From Simmondsia chinensis (taxonomy: Eukaryota > Streptophyta > Magnoliopsida > Caryophyllales > Simmondsiaceae), in contig JAGTTD010000015.1 of assembly GCA_018398585.1 (NCBI GenBank), positions 935,001 to 999,000 on the forward strand: a stretch of DNA of 64,000 bases, written 5' to 3'. Made by a program: the position numbers and the translations under genes. The notes beneath the pieces are model-generated. The model ran no database searches and was not told the origin of the DNA. It was given only the letters and a program-made list of their open reading frames with translations. How positions within the stretch are numbered: position 1 is the stretch's first letter; every line of letters starts with the position of its first letter. Of the stretch, positions 1 through 12,035 are shown one piece after another.

Positions 1-101
1 CACCTATTAAGGATTCTACATGTAAGTTCACTAAGTATCAAAAGGACGCTGCTGTGAAGTCATCAACATTACTAATGTAACTCACGGAGATTAAGAGCTA
101 C

Positions 102-3100
102 CTGTACCACTTGAAGAATCTTCAACTTTAGTTCCCTGTAATTTAATTTGCTTTACAAGCAGCCATGCACGAATATATAATTGCAAAAAGGAAGTTGCAT
201 TCTTCAGCTTCATAAAACGGCGGCGAGTAATTATTTTCCTGAAATGGGACTGTATAACTATGGCAGCATTTGCTAGAATCATCACAATGATAGCAATGTT
301 AGAAACGCGTCGTACACCAAAAATATCAGCAGATCATGGTTAGAAACATGATCAATGTTTCAAATTTGAACAAGTATAAAACGCATCAAACCCAAGAAAC
401 GAAATTCAACCTCATTAAATTGTTTTTGCGAGAAAGAAGATATTTTGCAAGCTGAATAACTTTTATGGCCTTATGCAATGACTTAATTGCATAACTTTGA
501 GAAAATATGTAGCACTCAGTTTTCTTGGTTGTATATACTAGAATACTTAAATAATAGCAAATAAATTTATAGATATAAATGAGTTTTTGCATGATAGTCT
601 GAGATTGCTGAAGTTTTCTGTATTGTAATATCTCTTAGGTTAGTCTTACTATAACTTTGTTTTAAAATATTAAGCTCCAATTAGTCCAGTAGATGAAATT
701 TTAGTAGTTTCTACATTTACAAAATATATTTTATCTATAGGCACCCTTCTTGCTCCCAAGTTCTCACCCATAGAAACTTTATAACTACTCTCCATTCGTG
801 GGGAATCACATATTTCTTCATTCTTTTTTTTTTGACCAAAGGGAATCACATATTTCATAAGTTAATCATAGTCAAAACTGATATGGAAAATATAGTGAAT
901 AAAAATTGACAGGAGAATAAACAATAGACAAATACGTATAAGGCCCTATTTATTTAAATCAAAGTAATCTTGACTTTTGATTTCATCTAATAGATCCCCT
1001 GAACTATCAATTAGTACTAATCAGGTTCTCAACTTCAAATTTTGTCCAACTTTAAACTTCCATTAACAACCAAAATTATATGAACATAACGTTTTTGTGA
1101 TGCAAAAGGCCCAATTTAAATAACTAAATGACATGCATGTGATTTTGGATACTTACAGCATTAAAAATCTGGACAAAATTGCAAGACTAATTCTAATTCA
1201 CACATATCGATAGTTAAGGGTGTGCATTTAACTAAAGCATAAATTGAGGAAATCACTTTGACTTCAAATATCAGTTCAGGTTCCATATATAATACTGGAG
1301 AGAGCTCTTTGAAAGATCATTGAAAATCACCTTTCCAGATATCGGAGCTACATTTGTTACTCCATAAGTGTTGGATATTAGTAGCTGCTGGTTTAATAAC
1401 ACAATTGTAATTCCTTCTAGCCATCTCTTGCCACCACGCCTGAACAGCCTTAAACTTCTTACTAGCATCTAGAAAGCAGCAAAGAGAATCAAATTGCAAG
1501 ATTGTGCATACACAAAAGGTTAGGTGTCATTTTCTATTTGCAATTTTCAATTTTTAGCAACTCAAAACCATATTTTGATAAAAAAAAATTTCTTGTATTT
1601 TGCTTTTGGTTTTCAGTTTTTCTTTCCTTGTTTGAAAGAAACTGAAAACAAGAAACCAAAAACAAAAAAAATCGTTTTCAAAAAATACCAAACATGCCTT
1701 AAAATTATACTTTTTTGATAATCGGGGTGTCCAAGCCTAATTACATACACCTGGTCCAATCCCCAGAGTTTACACACTGCTCAAAGAGAAGTTTCCCTAT
1801 GTGCATCGAATGGTAGCATTCAAACCCGCATATGACGTTCACGAGGCAACATGTCCAAATGCGTTAGCACTTGAGCCAATCCCAAACTCATAACTATTGC
1901 CACACGAAGGCCGTCCATACCAGGAGTTGCATGTGCAGATGCAAATTTACAAAAGAAAATGTCAAAGAAAGAAAAAAGGCATAATTAGAGAAGATAAACC
2001 TTCAACAGTATGCTCATCTCGATCTTCACTCAATCTAGCTTCAGTAATCACCAACCACCTCTCTGAACTACAGTGTTTTCTCTCAACAGTTTGGCAATGA
2101 CAACCCATGAGCTTGTGAAAATTCAGTTGATCCTGGCAATTTCATTTATTATTAAGAGAAGAAGACAATATTACAGATAAAATGTCCTTAAAAGATACAA
2201 TAATCAAAAGCCAGCAACATAAGACCCTATACTCTCTTTACAAATCAACCAACACATAAGCCAACGAGGCCCACAAAGCATTTATATAGATAGATCCCAG
2301 AAAGAACACCTTTTCTCACAAAGATCCACCAGCATTAATGGTAGATGTCATATTTCATTGTGCCCCGAGCCTAACATACAAAGTTGGCATGTGATGTACA
2401 AGTATCAGCCCAAGTGAGCTTTCAACTCAAAACCAAATGATATTAAGTGGAGACCTGGAGTAACCCTACTAAGCGTATATATTTATCTCATCTTGCTTAC
2501 AGCTCTGACATAGGACATTTTAACTACACTCACCTATGAGATTCTCAATGAAAAATAAGTGCTTTTACTACATTATGGATGTCTCAAACCACTTGTAATG
2601 AGGGTCAAGGAAATTTCTAGACTTAGTATTACCTTGCTTTTCTTGACAAGTAACTCGGAAGAGAGGAAGACCAACAAAATGATTACGCTTTTGTCATTGC
2701 ATGCACCTTTGTACTCTAATACATCACTGATTTGCAAAACCTGTAAGATGAAGCTAGCAAATCAAATTTGAAGGACAATCTGAATTGTAAGTACTATGAA
2801 TGGTACACCTACTTTCAGTAAAAGCGACTAGTTCACAGGTATAAATGATTTGATGTAAATGAGCCAATCAAGCTTGTTATAAAGCTTTGATGCGGTCGAT
2901 TCGTTTCAATCTCAAGCAGAGCCAACCCATCTCATTGTGAAGCACAATAAGTTCGGTTTGTACTAAGGCTCGGCAACTTACAAACCCAACAAGTCTAAAT
3001 AAGTCTAACGCAAGGTATGTTATGAGCATAAGTATGCCATGTTCGAGTCTAATAGAGAACAGATTGAGCCTAGTTGAGCCCGAACGAGCCAGCACTCGAA

Positions 3101-6100
3101 TGAGCTTAGATGAGGCAAGCAAAGTTTGAAGCTCACCAACTTAGGTACAACCTAAACAAAGCCAAGATTGTGCACGAGACAAATCGAGCTTGGCGATGAG
3201 CTCAAGCTAAGCAAATTGCTAGCTAGGCCTAGCATCTGAAGAGGTCAGACCCGGCTCGGCTCGGCTCGGCTCTTTTTTTCCCCTATTACAAACATTTAAA
3301 TTGCAGAGAGTATGCCAATACTGTATTAAGCATAACAGTGCAAATGCATTGTAAATGTCTCCTTCACATCCTAGAAATGTTTATTGAAGATCATTTATTA
3401 AGGATCTCAGCTTCATTGTAATTAAACATGCAAAGAGCTCATTTTTGAACAGAAATATAGCACTTGCCTCAGGAAAACTCCCCAATATCATAGCTAATTT
3501 TTGTGATAACACGAAATTGTGCACTGCATCTGCGGTATCTCCAATTGACACAATTGAGCAATCCCCATGCAGTTGACTGATTTCACTCTTGTCCTGTAAG
3601 TCATCGGCTTCAAGATGTTAAGTTATTGAAGGGGAAAAAATGCTCATCCAAGTTCAAATGCAGAGTGCAAAAAGGGAAAAAGAAATAAATAAGGTGTAAT
3701 ATTTGATGTACACACTAGAAAGGCAACATATTTTGAAAGAAAAACAAAAAGGGCAACATGTATAATAATAACATGTTTTGAAAATTCATATTTCCTTTCT
3801 TGCTCTTAACTTAAAAACATGTTGCCTTTCTTAAGTACATAGCAAATATTATGCCATTCTTATTCCTTTTTCTCAGATATAATGCCTTTTAAGGTATTTT
3901 CACAAAGAGCACATCAAGTTTATATTTTCTTTACAAAGGCAAAGATTACATTTTTATGCAAATTGTGACAAAACCTTTGTTGAGGAAGAACATTGAAGTT
4001 CTTTGCGGAAGTAAAAGTCCAGCAAACACCAAATGGCCTTCCCATCGAGCAATGTATTGGGTCTCTCCATCATGCTATCATAGTTTTCACATATTGCCTG
4101 AAACCCATTACATAAGGAATATCAGTAAATATCAGTAAAAGACAAGTGTTGAACTATTAAATGATAGATCAGATTTGACTAATTTAAACATTTATGATAG
4201 TTAATTTTTTAATATGGTATTACAACCTCTTTGACTAAAAAGCCTCGAGTTTAAATCCTTACAAGCCTCACTCTTAAGACTAATATAATTAAGCACTATG
4301 AAGTTAGCAGTAAGCATATGTATCATCTGCACTACAAGTCCAGTAGGCAAACACGCAAGTGGCGTTATTTGAGTATAAAATCAGTTATCGCAACGGATAC
4401 TTGGTCCCTTGAATCAAAGGCTTTCAGCTATTAGTGCAACTCCACATCAAGAATCAGATCCACTTGATGCTCACAGAATCATTACAATTGGCCAATGTCA
4501 AAGATAAACATTCATTGCACACAATCAACTTCCTTCTCCCATTATATATAATTTTTAAGTAACCACATTCTTCAAGTCAACTTAAGTGTAGCTTGACTAA
4601 TGCCCAACTTTTCTTATGCGCAACGTGTTAAATTGGCGCCCACAACCCAAGCTGGTCTGGCAGCTAGATTGTTTGGACCAACTTCAGCACACCTCAACTA
4701 AACCCTACATTTTTCTACGTGCAACACGTAAAATAAGGGTTTACAAACCTAGTAGGTGGCCCTAAAAATTATTGCACCGAATAACAAGATTCAAACCCTA
4801 AACAAATTGTAGGCTACAACTAATTTGAAACATTACCTTCACCCAATTCAGAAGCATATCCAAATGATTGGAAGTATCAATATCCATGCACTCCTGTCAA
4901 ATTGATAGCAAAATTAGAGCTTACATGATGTTTAGGAGTAATGCTAAATTGCATGGTAAAATTTTTTAATGTCATCAAGAGACATGCAACCTGAACTTTG
5001 CGAATTTTGGAAATTTCCTCGAACAAGACTAACTTGGTGATCAGAAGGGGTAACTGCAAGACAGAAAAAGATAAGAGCCAAGAAATTGTATTAGCATACC
5101 CTCTGCTTGGTTGGACGGAAATCCTCTTCATTGCATTACTACCGTTAGCTTAGATATTACGAGTAGAAAAATAACTAGAGTCTCTTCCTCCATAAAAGAA
5201 AATTCAAGTTTTCCTCGAGGAGAGAGGACGTCACTTTCCTTTGGCAAGCTTCTCCCAACCAAGCCCAAGCTTTATACTCCTCCCATCTGAATACAACCTC
5301 TACTATGCTATACCTCAACCCAATGCAAAGTTATGCACTGACATTTATTTTAAACTCTAGACAAAAGAAAATTTCAAAATACAAATGACTTCCAGCTAAA
5401 ATGAATCGAGGAGAGATATTATCCGGAAGAAAAACGTCTTCCCTTCAACCAAGCCTTAATAAAACAATTCAATAAGAGTGCAAAGAGAAGCACAAAATCA
5501 TTTAAATACAATGTAGATCTCAATAGAGGCATACATCAATCCAAAACGGGATCGAAACTGTCATAGGCTGGACAATTCCAGATTTGAACGGATCAGCATG
5601 AACTAGTTTAATGGGTTCGTTAGATTAGTGGGATTAACGGATTTCTTACAAATTTATGTAGGGCAAGTGGTTATATCCAATTACAATGATCTTCAGTCCA
5701 ATCACAGGTTTCCTCAGCTTTCGACCAGACCAAAGACCATTAAATTTCCCTCTTCCGAGACACAGCAGAACAGAACGGTGGGACAAACCTGCAAATGCAC
5801 AAACATATTCCACAGCAAGGACAGAGTAAGTTCTTTGTCTCCACTGGCTATATCTTCTCTTTCTATCACCATCCCATCATCATCATGCAATCTAACACCA
5901 GCTTTCTTAAGATATTGCAAAGCAATGCCACAATTTACCAATTTTTTTTTATTGGTATCTGATGGAAGCACCATTTTCTGCCCATAAAATCAGTGATCAA
6001 GGCACATATTATATGAAAATTATATACAGATGTAAAAACAGATAATCTATCTTCTTAAGCAGGGCCTAACCATAAGAATAGAGGCATCATGTTGTAGCAG

Positions 6101-9100
6101 TTGAATGGCCCTACAAAGCCGCACCCCGTCTTGGATATCTTCAAATAAATCTGTCACCCTGAAGTTGTACTCAATGAGGGGAGACTGCATATGGCAATCA
6201 TTTTGTCAGGTTAACGGACCTTAATAACTATAAGTGTGTTGATACCCTGGAATTAAGCATGGTTTTCATGCTTTAATGGTTGCTATTATGGAGTCGTGGG
6301 TGTTATATAACATTTCGCCATGATCACCTCGGGCTTTTTGAAGGGAACATAAGTTGCTTAAGCTTAGATTTTCAAAAATTTTGAAAGAAAAGCAATACAA
6401 TTGTTTATGTCTATAATATGTTTTAGCAAATAAAATACAATATATTTACATTATGAAGACTATTATAAGGTAATCATTACATGACAGCCAATCCCATAAC
6501 AGTTACCAGAAAACCTGTTATGTAACGGTTTTAGTTGACTCCTCACTACCAAAAACTTGCATACACTTATGCAGTGACAAGGGTGCTGTATACCGGAGTC
6601 ATTATAGGCAAGTTTATTCCTACCTGTTGGTAAGACACTTTGTATCCTAAAATCACCAAATGTGCAAGAAGATTGCCTTCCCCAAGCATAACATCTGATG
6701 TCAGGAAATCTGGTCGGACCCACAAGAGAAATAATCAGAAGACATGAAAGCACACCAATGATGTTGAATAGTATATGAAGAAAGATAAAAATAAACAAAT
6801 AATCCAATTTACCATTGATCATTTGGCGACTCGATTTAACCTGAGATTCTATAGTGAACAACAACGGAGATCCACTATCTAGCCCATCAATACCATACTT
6901 AATATCCAAACTACTCTGTGATTTCACTCTGTCAAGGATAAGAACAAGCAAGAACAATCTCTTTAGTATAACATTACCCAATGTTTCAAAGTAACCCGGT
7001 CTATATAAACCTTCAACCATCTTGTTGTATGCATAAGATTTTGCCAGACCCGCATGTGAGAAGAAATGCTTCTCTAAGAACACTTTTAAGAAGGCGATAT
7101 CATGTTCGGTATCGGAATCTTCAATGGGTAACAAGGATTCGCCACCAAATATAATGTAGAGTCCAATCCGAAGCCAAACTGGGTTATAACAATTTAGAAG
7201 CTTTATGGCCCTTTCTTTCATTCCAACATCAGTGACTATAGGACAATGTGCCTTCATTTTCAATCTTCCTTCATCAATGTTCTGCACATTTAAGATATAT
7301 AAAGTGTATGAAACCAAATCTAAGGAAATATATTCAAAAGTGAATGAAGATAGCAGTGCAGGTATTGGGATAAGCGCTGAACTGAAGCATGCTGAACAAC
7401 AATTAAATTGTCAAGGAAATTACTCTGGTGTTACTACAGGCATCTTCAGCTGTGAAAGCTAATTGGGTCATAAGCATGACTCAAGAAGTTGACATCGAGG
7501 TCCACATTTAAGCCCGATCCTAACAAATATTAACATTAGATGGAGTAACCAACTAGGCTTTTATGTTAATTTTTCTTTCCTATAATTCCGATGTCAGACT
7601 TGTTTCTAAACTCACATCTGGATCCCTCAGTATACACCAGAAGTATATTGTTTAATTTGAGGCATTTTTTTTGTTCATTAGCACTAAGTTTACTGAACAT
7701 GAACTGCTAAGGAAGCCCTTCATGAAAAATTCAGTAAACATATTCATGGCATCTTATGTGACGGCCTTAGTCTAGTTACAGAAAAGCTACCAAGCCCGCG
7801 ACTTTAAAGTAAAAGGTCCTGTATTCAAATCTCCTAACCCTACTTACCTGCCACCCAAATAAAGAACTAAGTAGACAATACAAATTTCTATATAATGGGT
7901 AAGACCAAAGCACATCACAGGGGCATCTCAGTTGGGGACATCTCCTACCCCTTCGGTCATCGCCCAGGGGTCAAGAGTTCAATTCTTACTGAGGATATAC
8001 ATGTGACTTACCTGCTTATGAGGATTGTAGGCCTCCTCATGGGCCGGGGTTTACTGGGCCAACCCAGGTTCCTCGTTACAAAAAAAAAAAGGGATCAAAA
8101 ACCTATCTCAAATGGGTTCAAGATTTATTTGTGAATACATTTTGGAAGGGAAAAATCAACTTCTCAAGGAGAAGAAAGTTACAAAAATATTAATACTAAC
8201 CAAACCAAAATAAAAACATCTACAAGTTCCCATCAAACACTATCAAAATTCATCCGTAAGGAGTGTAGACGAGACAGGCCGCTGCCGAGCCCTAGCGAGC
8301 CGGCTCATGATGAAGCTAGAAATGCTCGGCTCATTTTAAGCTCAAGCTGAGCTGAGACGGCTTCTTTAACTTATCAAGCCTAGCCTTGGGCCAATGAAGC
8401 TCGAGCTCATAGACTCGGGAACCTAAGTGAGCTTGTCCTAATATAATCTATCAACTTAAATATGCCCAACCTAACCAAGTTTGAACATAAATAAGCCAAG
8501 CCCGAGTCTAGATAAGCTTAAATGAACCTAAATTGAGCTTAAATGAAGCTAAGTATCTCAAGGTTAGTTTAGAGCTCGTCAAGCTCTGTCAAGCTCAACT
8601 GAGCCAAGCGAAGCTCGAGCCTATGAAAAGCGAGCTCAATCTTGAAGTTCCAGAGCTCGGCGAGCTTCAGGCCAAGCTAATTGCAAACAAGCCAAGTCCT
8701 AAGTCCAATGAATTCGGGCTCAGCTGTCCTCAAATGCACCACCCATATGTAACATGTCGTGCAAATATAAAGGCCCCATTTGTTTGAACAAAAAATATTT
8801 CCATTACAGTTTTTTTCTCAATACTTTTGTCATTTCAAGTAAAGAAAATAGTTACAATCTGTAAATTTATATGAGATTCACGATTGGCCAAATTGAAGTT
8901 GATATGAAGCATATAACCCAAGATTACCACAAAAAACGTTTCTTCCTTCCGGTAAAGGGAAGTTAATTTCCCCATAGTTGAGGAAAACATTTGCCGTACT
9001 TGTATCATTGCTATAAAGTCCTTAAAAACAACGAAATTGAGACGGAAGAGATGTTTTCATCAAAAGAACCGGACCCAAGGACACTACCTTTGTCACTTGA

Positions 9101-9762
9101 CTCATCACATAGAAGACCTCTTTACAACAACTCAAGCTCAAATACCCCCGAATCCTCTCCTTCAAATCATCAAAACTACACACATCATTCAACGACTCCC
9201 TTAGATTCAACAACTTAGAACTCGAAATCTCCAACACATTCCCATCATCACCCTCCCCAAAAGATCCCTCCTTTAGCCGCTTTGGCACCCGCAAAAACCC
9301 CCCATCGACCCTAATTCCTCCCCTTCCCTCCAAAGTCTCTCTCTTCCCACCCCCAATTACATTCTCACTCCTCAATTCACCCCCGCACCCGCACAACCTA
9401 GGGTTTTCAAAAAGGAAATTGAGCCAAACAGTGAGCGAGTTCGCCAATGACTTCATCGATTTCTCCTTTTTGATTTGCTCTTTCCTAGCCGACTGAGATT
9501 GTTCAAGCTCGAACGCCTTCAGCCGCCGCACCGCCTTCGATTTGGCGGCAGACATAGAGGGGCGGCGGCGGACGGTGGAGGACGGTAATGGAGTTTGTTT
9601 CGACGCGGCGAAAAACTGAGGAGTGTTGATGTTCTGGAAGGTTCTAGAAGCTGCTGATGGGTGTTTTGGGGTTTTGAAATTGGAGATATCTTTGAAAAGA
9701 GAAGAAGAGGAATGAAGGTTTGGCGACTTCTGGCTGCCGTCACCGCCGCCTCCGCCGTGCAT
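102..9762 (-). CDS. ASPM: ASPM-like spindle protein, N-terminal and middle part (gene continues past left edge)
   Basis: This is the plant homologue of ASPM (abnormal spindle), a microtubule minus-end and spindle protein with calponin-homology (CH) domains and calmodulin-binding IQ motifs. Exons on the minus strand: 9762-9088, 7281-6813, 6709-6624, 6184-6071, 5977-5789, 5053-4991, 4893-4837, 4097-3975, 3593-3468, 2740-2633, 2132-2000, 1468-1331, 272-102. Phases agree at every junction, giving about 817 residues so far. The N-terminus carries SLFKDISNFKTPK, typical of plant ASPM. Exon 2 holds LGNVILKR and YGIDGLDSGSPLLF. Exons 3-5 form the CH region (LLAHLVILGYKVSYQQ; DGVRLCRAIQLLQHD; KELTLSLLWNMFVHLQ). 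The last exon holds an IQ motif (AIVIQSHFRKIITRRRF). I chose the ATG at 9762; an in-frame ATG at 9843 is also possible. The intron after 3468 appears to use a GC donor. Further IQ exons should lie left of base 1. Confidence 0.9.
1714..1905 (-). mobile_element. tRNA-derived SINE relic in an ASPM intron
   Basis: Read on the minus strand, the segment has a box-A-like TGGCTCAAGTGCTAACGC and a box-B-like GGGTTTGAATGC about 65 bases later. It ends in ACACCCCGATTATC followed by an A run (a T run on the plus strand near 1711). This layout, a tRNA-like head with a short body and A tail, is that of a plant tRNA-derived SINE. No clean target-site duplication was found. Confidence 0.55.
2870..3270. repeat. 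AGCTCGAG-rich dispersed repeat, copy 1
   Basis: The stretch is dense in short palindromic words of the AGCTTGAGCTCG type and ends in GGCTC repeats near 3248-3272. Related stretches lie at 8255-8745, 10680-10945, 15955-16365 and 23935-24140. It lies in an ASPM intron. It is probably a non-autonomous DNA transposon family; no defined ends were seen. Confidence 0.5.
7490..7625 (+). repeat. Dispersed repeat of the 'AGTAACCCACTAGG' family
   Basis: It contains GGTCCACATTTAAGC, GATGGAGTAACCAACTAGG and TTATGTTAATTTTTC in the same order as copies near 2370-2520, 27190-27350, 27540-27680, 32205-32395 and 35075-35260. It lies in the first ASPM intron. Ends and class are unknown. Confidence 0.5.
7895..8093 (+). 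mobile_element. tRNA-derived SINE with poly(A) tail
   Basis: A box-A-like CATCTCAGTTGGGG lies near 7925 and a box-B-like AGAGTTCAATTCTT near 7974. The element then runs to a poly(A) tail at about 8081-8090. It sits in the first ASPM intron on the strand opposite to the gene. No convincing target-site duplication was found. Confidence 0.6.
8255..8745. repeat. AGCTCGAG-rich dispersed repeat, copy 2
   Basis: Dense in GCTCGAGC/AGCTTAAGCT-type words, like the stretches at 2870, 10680, 15955 and 23935. The apparent 84-codon open frame inside it (8533-8787) is low-complexity repeat sequence, not a gene. Confidence 0.5.
8780..9020. repeat. Fold-back repeat related to 15095-15614 and 44340-44626
   Basis: It shares the AAATATTTCC, TTATATGAGATT and GAGGAAAACATTT word order with the larger copies elsewhere in the window. 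It lies just inside the first ASPM intron, next to exon 1. Confidence 0.45.
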
Positions 9763-9955
9763 CTTCGCCTGCTCCGGCGTTTCGGAGTTGTTTAGGTTTC
9801 TTTCTCCTCTGTGGAAAAGGGAAACTGTACGAAGTGTAGACATGGAAGTGGTGGTTTGAATTTGAATTTCTGAAAAGGAGCGGTTATATGAAGAAGATGG
9901 GCACGCGAGAAGCACGTGACATGACATGACCATAATGTTTCGTTCACTTTCTTTT

Positions 9956-10230
9956 GGTAAATTACGAATTAGTACCATAAGATTTAGTACATTAATTAGT
10001 TCATAAATTTTATAAAATAATATTTTAATTTAAAATTTGTAAGTATTTAATAAAATAGTTTAAATAACAGAGTATGAGGTCGTAAAATAAACCCCGCTTT
10101 TATTTTTTCACATTGTTATTTGGACTATTTTATTAAATATATGTATCTTTAGAGTTAAAAATTATTCCAAAAAGTTTGTAGAGTAAAAGATTAATATGCT
10201 AAATTTTGAGGTACTGATACGTAATTTACC
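9956..10230. mobile_element. Fold-back MITE beside the ASPM start
   Basis: The left end GGTAAATTACGAATTAGTAC and the right end GGTACTGATACGTAATTTACC are imperfect inverted repeats, and the interior is also partly palindromic. It lies about 200 bases upstream of the ASPM start codon. The flanks are CTTTT-rich on both sides, so the exact duplication is ambiguous. Confidence 0.7.
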
Positions 10231-10679
10231 CTTTTCTTTTTTAGAAATTAATTTAATTTTATAATTACTTCCTTGTGTTATTCATAATATTTATAAGTTT
10301 ATTTAGATTTAATTTATATATTTTTATTTTAAAATAATTATTAATATTTATGAATTTATTTAAATAAATTGCTCAACTTTTTTATTTAAAATAGTTTCTA
10401 ATATTTTAGTTTATTGTATAGTTAATTTATCATATTGATCACATAAAGACAAGTAAGAAAATTTTATTATAACATCTATTATGTATAGTTTGATTTCTTA
10501 ACATTATTAAAGAATTTGTTTCCCTTTTGATGATAAATAATTTTTCCAAAAATAACTAGCTAATGTAAGATTATTTACGAATGTAAAAAATCAAACATCA
10601 TTTTTTCATAGCCTTGTCAATTAAAGAAAAATCGTCATTAATTAGATTTAAAAACTGCATATTTAGTGATAGTTCTAAA

Positions 10680-10945
10680 CTCTCTCTTGAGCTCAAACAA
10701 AGCTCCGTGCGAGTCAAGACAAGTCTGCCCCATTTAGGCTCGACATCAGCTTATTTAGGTTTGAATTCAGCTCAATTGGACACATTCAATCCTATAATTT
10801 AAATTTTAGATCAGGTCATGTAGATTGTGCATTTACTTCAACTCTTTCTAGCTTAGGCTCTGAAGCTCTGCTGAAATCATGTTCATGACAGGTCAAGCTT
10901 TTTGAGCTTTAAAATAAGCTAGCAAGAAAAGCTCATTTACACCCC
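10680..10945. repeat. AGCTCGAG-rich dispersed repeat, copy 3
   Basis: Contains CTTGAGCTCAAACAAAGCTC and TTTTTGAGCTTTAAAATAAGC; related to the other four stretches of the family in this window. Confidence 0.45.
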
Positions 10946-11577
10946 GAATTAAAAAGCAAAAGATCGAAGTAATAGTATATACAAGTAATCTTTAGCCATT
11001 ACCAGTGACGCTTCATATCCTAGAACAACTTATCATATGTTCAAATTTCTTTACGACTAATCCCGCTTACTTGAAAAAAGTGTTTTAAGTAAGCGAGTAC
11101 ATGTGAAGAGAAAGCGAGTACATGTGAAGAGTCAATCAGCTTTCTAATAACAACAAAAGTCCAATCAAAACTTTCTTTGATGTTGAAAGAATAGAAGATC
11201 ATACAACGGAAAATTTCTTCGTTTCCTCTTGTTTAAACCATCTATACTAAAAAACTAAAAACCGACAAAGCTTAACATAATACAAAACACAACTCAAATA
11301 TGATACACAACTACAAACCGAACTTAACATAACACGACATAGTTTACCATTTTTCGAACTAAATAACATGTTCAAAAAGAATCAATTCAAACACTAGGAA
11401 AATCTAGTTGCAATAAAGCAGCTCTCCTGCTGTAATCATCAATAAAACAACTGCTGATAAAAACATCTGAATCTGCTTTCTCGACTTTTAACTTGTTGAA
11501 GATCGAAATCACGAGCATCTAGCACCAGGGTTGAAAATTCGGTCTTTGCAAAGGAATCGAGTTCAAGATATGAATGG

Positions 11578-12002
11578 CTAATGGATCGGGTGGTATTGTG
11601 CTGATACGCGTCTTGCAGGCAACTTGCGTAAGATGTAGAGAACAAGCGCTGAAGGTAGGATCTCGACCAACTATGATCAAACGGAAGCTAAGAATGTTGT
11701 TAGGCCAAAAACGGTCTAATGTACTTTAGAAGGGTAATACGCTAAGGAAAATATTTTAGAAGAATATCGTGTTTTATATATGTAATATTAAAGAAATAAT
11801 GTTTTCGAAAAGAAAAAAAGGCGGGTATTTGTGTTGCGAATGGGCTGTACTGCTAGTTGCTGGATTTGGTAGAATGGTTAGGCTACCTACCCTCCACGCA
11901 CGACATCTTGGGTTTCGAACCTCATCTCTCCCCTCTCACAAATGTTAGCGGCCCTACTTAAAGTAATGTTGTACCTCCTTACCATTATTTATATATAAAA
12001 AA

Positions 12003-12035
<33 letters not shown>

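Larger units (their letters stand above)
9763..11577. other. Spacer between ASPM (5' end) and the TOM1-like gene (3' end)
   Basis: It holds the presumed ASPM promoter and leader, a fold-back element (9956-10230), strongly AT-rich sequence, an AGCTCGAG-type repeat (10680-10945) and a short 20-bp tandem duplication near 11090-11130. No supported gene was seen. Confidence 0.7.

Noticed and set aside
6463..7317. A single 284-aa protein on the minus strand
   Set aside because: It joins one true ASPM exon (7281-6813) to intron sequence and an exon read in the wrong frame (6709-6624).
8533..8787. An 84-aa Leu/Lys/Glu-rich protein
   Set aside because: It is a translation of the AGCTCGAG-type repeat.
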